From assembly GCA_934636865.1 (NCBI GenBank), contig CAKUBI010000003.1, positions 59,496 to 123,495 on the forward strand: a stretch of DNA of 64,000 bases, given 5' to 3'. Source of the stretch: an uncultured Oscillospiraceae bacterium (GTDB lineage: Bacteria; Bacillota; Clostridia; Oscillospirales; Oscillospiraceae). Both the position numbers and the translations under genes were made by a program. The notes under the pieces were generated by a model. It saw only the letters and a list, made by a program, of their open reading frames with translations. It was not told the DNA's origin and did not search any database. Of this stretch, positions 60,488-64,000 are shown one piece after another (within the stretch, counting starts at the first letter, position 1; every line of letters begins with the position of its first letter).

Positions 60488-63253
60488 TTACAGCAGCTCG
60501 GTCAGGTGCAGGTGCCTGACGACGGCGGCGCAGCGGGGGCAGAGGCCCTCGGCGTCGGCATCGACGGAATGCTTCCAGCAGCGCGGGCACTTCGTCCCGG
60601 CGGCGTTATCGACCCTGACGGCGAGCGCGTCGCCCACGGCCAACTCGACCTTGGAGACGATGAAGATGTCGGCCAGCGCCGCGGCGCTCTCGTCGGCGAG
60701 GAAGCGGTCGCTCTCGGGCACGGTCAGGTGCACGTCGGCCTCCAGGCTCTTGCCGATGACCTTGGCAGCGCGCGCCTCCTCGAGCGCGCCGTTGACGACG
60801 GTGCGCACCGCGATGATGCGCTCCCAGCGCGCCATGGTCTCGTCGTCGAGAGCGTAGGCGGTGAAGGGCTTGTTCATCTCGTTGAGCACGACGTTGCGCG
60901 CGTCGTCCTCGCCGGTGTGCGGCATGGCGAGCCAGATCTCGTCGCAGGTGAAGGCGAGGATCGGTGCAAAGAGCTTTGCGAGCGTGTGGAGCGTGAGGTA
61001 GAGGGCGCTCTGCGCGCTGCGGCGGGAGGCGCTCTCCGCGCCCTCGCAGTACAGGCGGTCCTTCACGATGTCGAGATAGAAGCTCGAGAGCGTGTTCACG
61101 CAGAAATCGTTCACCGCGTGGGTGATGATGTGGAACTCATAGTCGCAGTAGGACTGCTCGGCCTTGACCATCAGCTCGTTGAGCTTGGTGATGAGCCAGC
61201 GGTCGAGCACCGGCATATCCTCGGGCTTCGTCAGCTTCGCGGGATCGAAGTCCACAAGGTTATCGAGCATGAACTTGCAGGTGTTGCGGAACTTGAGGTA
61301 GTTCTGGCTGAGCTGCTTGAAGATCTCCTTCGAGCAGCGAACGTCCGCGTGATAGTCGGCGGAAGCAGCCCACAGACGCAGGATGTCCGCGCCGTTCTCG
61401 TTGAACACGTCCGCCGGGTCGACGCCGTTGCCAAGGCTCTTGTGCATGGCCTTGCCCTCACCGTCGACCGTCCAGCCGTGGGTGACGCACTCCTTGAACG
61501 GCGCGCCCTGGCCGAAGGCGCCGACAGCGGTCAGCAGCGAAGACTGGAACCAGCCGCGGTACTGGTCGAGACCCTCGAGGTACATCGTGGCGGGCCAGAA
61601 GCCCTGATCCTTCTTCATGGAGGCAAAGTGCGTGGAGCCGGAGTCGAACCAGCCGTCGAGCGTATCCTCCTCCTTGGTAAAGCCCGCGTTCTTGCCGCAG
61701 TGCGGGCAGGTGAAGCCCTTGGGCAGGATATCGGCGGCGTCCATATCGAACCAGGCGTTCGAGCCCTTTTCGGCAAAGAGATCGGAAATGGCCTGGATCG
61801 TCTCGTCGGTGCAGATGGGCTTGCCGCAGTCCTTGCAGTAGAACACGGGGATGGGCAGGCCCCAGCGGCGCTGACGGGAGATGCACCAGTCGGCGCGTTC
61901 GCGGATCATGCTCTTCATGCGGTCGATGCCCCAGCCCGGCACCCAGCGCACATCGTCGCACGCGGCGCAGGCCTCGTCCTTGAAGGAATCGACGGAGCAG
62001 AACCACTGCGGCGTGGCGCGGAAGATGATGGGGTGCTTGCAGCGCCAGCAGTGCGGGTAGCTGTGCACGATCTCCTCGGAGGCGAAGAGGGAGCCGTCCT
62101 TCTTCATATCCTCCAGAATGACGGGGTTGGACTCCTCCACGCGCATGCCCTCGTACTTGCCGGCATAATCGGTGTGGCGGCCCTGATCGTTGACGGGCAC
62201 GACCATGTCCATGCCGTAGCGGCGGCAGGTCTGATAGTCGTCCGCGCCGAAGCCGGGCGCGGTGTGGACGCAGCCCGTACCGGAATCCATCGTGACATAG
62301 TCGGCGAGGACCAGACGAGAGGTCTTGGGCAGGAAGGGATGCTGGGCGAGCATATTTTCATAGAAGCTGCCCGGATGGGTCTCGACGATGGCGTAATGCT
62401 CGACATTGCCGACCTTCATGACCTTCTCCACGAGCGCCTCGGCGACGATGTACATCTCGCCATTGTCCTCGTTCTTCACGACCGCATAGCTCTCGGCGGG
62501 GTGCAGGGCAATGGCAAGGTTGCCGGGCAGCGTCCAGATCGTCGTGGTCCAGATGATGAAGCTGAGCTTGCTCTTGTCGAGGTGGCTGAGCTTGCCGAGA
62601 TCGTCGTTCATCGGGAACTTGACGTACACGGTCGTGCAGGGATCGTCCTGATACTCGATCTCCGCCTCGGCCAGCGCCGTCTCGTCGTGGTAGCACCAGT
62701 AAACGGGCTTGAGGCCCTTGTAGATGTAGCCCTTCTTATACATCTCGCCGAAAACCTTGACCTCCTCGGCCTCAAAGCCGGGGTCCATGGTCTTGTAGGG
62801 ATGCTCCCAGTCGCCCAGCACGCCGATGCGCTTGAAGCCCTCCATCTGGATGCCGATGTACTTGTCGGCAAAGGCATGGCAGGCGGAGCGGAACTCGGAA
62901 ACGGGCATGGCCTTGTGGTTGAGCTTGTTCTGCTTGATGATGGCGCTCTCGATGGGCATGCCGTGGTTATCCCAGCCGGGGATATAAGGGGTGTAGTAGC
63001 CGCGCATCGCGTAGGAGCGGGTGATGAAGTCCTTTAAGGACTTGTTGAGCGCGTGGCCCATGTGCAGGCCGCCGTTGGAGAACGGAGGGCCGTCGTGCAG
63101 GGCGAAGCGGGGCTTGCCCTCGTTCTTTTTGAGCAGTTCGTGATAGAGGTCCATTTCCTCCCAATGCTTGAGCATCTCCGGCTCACGCTTGGGCAGACCC
63201 GCGCGCATGGGGAAGCCGGATTTCGGCATATTCAGCGTGCTTTTGTAATCCAT
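60488..63253 (-). CDS. ileS: Isoleucyl-tRNA synthetase
   Basis: This 921-residue class I enzyme charges tRNA-Ile and edits valine. It has GPPFSNGGLHMGHALNK (HIGH region), the editing-domain Thr-rich and TAPGFGADDY sequences, and AMHKSLGNGVDP, a variant of KMSKS. A C-terminal zinc finger reads CPRCWKHSVDADAEGLCPRC. The ATG at 63253 follows AGGAGAGACGAC; the longer frame overlaps the T-box terminator. It is controlled by an upstream isoleucine T-box. Confidence 0.98.
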   Translation of the reverse strand: MDYKSTLNMPKSGFPMRAGLPKREPEMLKHWEEMDLYHELLKKNEGKPRFALHDGPPFSNGGLHMGHALNKSLKDFITRSYAMRGYYTPYIPGWDNHGMPIESAIIKQNKLNHKAMPVSEFRSACHAFADKYIGIQMEGFKRIGVLGDWEHPYKTMDPGFEAEEVKVFGEMYKKGYIYKGLKPVYWCYHDETALAEAEIEYQDDPCTTVYVKFPMNDDLGKLSHLDKSKLSFIIWTTTIWTLPGNLAIALHPAESYAVVKNEDNGEMYIVAEALVEKVMKVGNVEHYAIVETHPGSFYENMLAQHPFLPKTSRLVLADYVTMDSGTGCVHTAPGFGADDYQTCRRYGMDMVVPVNDQGRHTDYAGKYEGMRVEESNPVILEDMKKDGSLFASEEIVHSYPHCWRCKHPIIFRATPQWFCSVDSFKDEACAACDDVRWVPGWGIDRMKSMIRERADWCISRQRRWGLPIPVFYCKDCGKPICTDETIQAISDLFAEKGSNAWFDMDAADILPKGFTCPHCGKNAGFTKEEDTLDGWFDSGSTHFASMKKDQGFWPATMYLEGLDQYRGWFQSSLLTAVGAFGQGAPFKECVTHGWTVDGEGKAMHKSLGNGVDPADVFNENGADILRLWAASADYHADVRCSKEIFKQLSQNYLKFRNTCKFMLDNLVDFDPAKLTKPEDMPVLDRWLITKLNELMVKAEQSYCDYEFHIITHAVNDFCVNTLSSFYLDIVKDRLYCEGAESASRRSAQSALYLTLHTLAKLFAPILAFTCDEIWLAMPHTGEDDARNVVLNEMNKPFTAYALDDETMARWERIIAVRTVVNGALEEARAAKVIGKSLEADVHLTVPESDRFLADESAAALADIFIVSKVELAVGDALAVRVDNAAGTKCPRCWKHSVDADAEGLCPRCAAVVRHLHLTELL

Positions 63254-63309
63254 GTCGTCTCTCCTTTGTTTATGTGAATTTTGATGTTTCCAATTATTGT
63301 TCCGCAAAT

Positions 63310-63571
63310 GGTAAAAATAGAAGCGCCCTGTCCCATAAAGAGACAAAGGCGCTGACCTCTGCGGTACCACTCTTCTTGCTGTTTTTCACAGCCGCTCAAA
63401 TGACGCGATGTAACGGTCGCACCCGTCCGGTCTTACTGAAAAAATGTTCAGCCCGGCTGCTCCGAGGTGATATTCAGCCCTGCCGCGCCCCGCCTTTCAC
63501 CAAAATAGCGGTTCTCTTTGCCGCGGGGGAGGGGCTTACTTGTCCTCATCCACGCAATATTTCATGATAGC
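63310..63571 (-). ncRNA. Isoleucine T-box riboswitch upstream of ileS
   Basis: The minus-strand leader has a stem I with an AGTAAGCC segment, a probable AUC specifier (63471-63469, in GAATATCACC), and the T-box core AGAGTGGTACCGCAG (63366-63352 region). Its UGGU complements the ACCA end of tRNA-Ile. The leader ends in a terminator (GCGCCTTTGTC/GACAGGGCGC, about 63351-63322) followed by TTCTATTTTTA. Uncharged tRNA-Ile should turn ileS on. Confidence 0.9.
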
Positions 63572-63577
63572 AGTAGT

Positions 63578-63606
63578 AATATATCGGCTTTTTCCGCCTT
63601 TGTCAA
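63578..63606 (-). promoter_or_regulatory. Sigma-A promoter of the ileS T-box leader
   Basis: On the minus strand TTGACA, 17-bp spacer, TATATT, immediately upstream of the T-box. Confidence 0.9.
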
Positions 63607-63691
63607 GAGCGCGGAGCGCTTCCCGCGGCAGAAAAACGCGTAAATTCGGAGTAAAAAGTTGTGCTTCCCGGCAAAATATGGCAGAGAGCGC

Positions 63692-63720
63692 TTGACAGCG
63701 CAGGGAAAATATGATACGGT
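63692..63720 (+). promoter_or_regulatory. Promoter of the Mn2+ riboswitch/decarboxylase transcript
   Basis: TTGACA, 17-bp spacer, TACGGT with a TGA extension before the -10; transcription would start near 63727, at the riboswitch. Confidence 0.7.
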
Positions 63721-63729
63721 TTGCAGCAC

Positions 63730-63857
63730 GGAAAAAGGGAGTAGCCGGCGCCCTCGGGCGTTGGGCAGGTCGTCATCGCGGGAGCTTTTCCCCGGCCTGT
63801 TCGCGAAATGGCAAGACTTTTACCCAGGCGATCGTCTGCGGTAAAGGTCTTTTTTCT
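63730..63857 (+). ncRNA. yybP-ykoY (Mn2+) riboswitch with terminator
   Basis: The aptamer begins AAAAAGGGAGTAGCC and contains GTCGTCATCGCGGGAG. It closes with TGGCAAGACTTTTACC, matching the yybP-ykoY pattern (GGGGAGUAGC ... GUCGUCA ... GCAAGACCUUU). The closing strand GACTTTTACC (63815-63824) is also the 5' arm of a terminator pairing with GGTAAAGGTC (63840-63849) followed by T6, so ligand binding should prevent termination. Family assignment is by remembered consensus and needs a covariance search. Confidence 0.8.
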
Positions 63858-63896
63858 TTTATCCGCACATCCAAAAAACTGAAGGAGTGTTTCAGC

Positions 63897-64000
63897 ATGG
63901 ATTTCCTGCTTGACGGCATTCGCGCCGTGACCTGGCAGCAGTGCGTGATGTATGTGATCGGCGCGCTGCTCATCTACCTTGCGATCAAAAAGGACTACGA
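63897..64000 (+). CDS. Sodium ion-translocating decarboxylase subunit beta, N-terminus (runs off right edge)
   Basis: Only 34 codons are present, starting with ATG at 63897 after GAAGGAG. The sequence reads MDFLLDGIRAVTWQQCVMYV then IGALLIYLAIKKDYE. The TWQQ..MY..G..LIYLAIKK(D/E)YE pattern is the conserved start of OadB/GcdB/MmdB-type beta subunits, the membrane part that couples carboxybiotin decarboxylation to Na+ export. The partner subunits must lie beyond the window. It is preceded by a putative Mn2+ riboswitch, an unusual setting for this family. Confidence 0.75.
   Translation, partial: MDFLLDGIRAVTWQQCVMYVIGALLIYLAIKKDY

Noticed and set aside
60506-63037. 843-codon plus-strand open frame opposite ileS
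   Set aside because: It has no recognisable domain and an Ala/Val/Gly/Leu/Asp-biased composition typical of antisense frames in GC-rich genes. ileS on the other strand is unmistakable.

Overview
The window is about 64 kb of GC-rich chromosome from a spore-forming, low-redundancy Clostridia-type Firmicute, most likely in or near the Oscillospiraceae. The evidence is Bacillota-style regulation (a perfect CIRCE operator on groES-groEL, T-box leaders on glyS and ileS, strong AGGAGG ribosome binding sites), a SpoIIE sporulation phosphatase, and the rimP-nusA-rnpM-ylxQ-infB-rbfA-nrnA-truB-ribF operon order. No insertion sequence, phage, CRISPR or plasmid gene was seen. Species assignment is inference.

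Region 1 (1-10.7 kb) is an accessory catabolic cluster. Two divergent YtcJ-type amidohydrolase genes (the left one cut by the window edge) are followed by a complete DctP-DctQ-DctM TRAP transporter. Converging on it is an operon of a UcpA-like dehydrogenase, a GcvPA/GcvPB pair that is divergent at active-site motifs, and an AcoX-like ATP-NAD kinase-family protein. The three promoters of this region share one architecture: two TTTGGTTGT-like direct repeats 22-23 bp apart, the inner one abutting the -35, then a 16-bp spacer. This suggests one activator controls import, deacylation or deamidation, decarboxylation and oxidation of a single unknown nitrogenous substrate. It is the best candidate here for an undescribed system. 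Initiator tRNA-Met and tRNA-Leu genes bound it on the right.

Region 2 (10.9-26.5 kb): dusB, an ECF sigma/zinc anti-sigma pair, an lspA with an unusual N-terminal extension, and an RluD-type synthase form one tight gene chain, followed by folC. Then come an M23/LysM/G5 cell-wall protein, pta, gap, an apbE-NusG II-Gx transporter-AAA ATPase operon, a second ECF sigma with a duplicated-domain membrane partner, and a DUF2089 regulator.

Region 3 (26.6-43.1 kb): groES-groEL, a DagK-like lipid kinase, an AlaX-like editing protein, a GH3 lipoprotein, an LTA-synthase-like sulfatase, T-box-glyS, an SPFH protein next to an in-frame XRE-NfeD fusion, a THUMP methyltransferase, a formimidoylglutamase, lepA and an XRE regulator.

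Region 4 (43.1-64 kb): a small conserved protein and spoIIE; the nusA-infB operon extended to ribF; a MATE exporter; an AAA-CYTH fusion with a HAD phosphatase; rpsF-ssb-rpsR; a lipoprotein with stalk-type repeats; queT; and T-box-ileS. At the right edge an Mn2+-type (yybP-ykoY) riboswitch with terminator precedes the first 34 codons of a Na+-pumping decarboxylase beta subunit.
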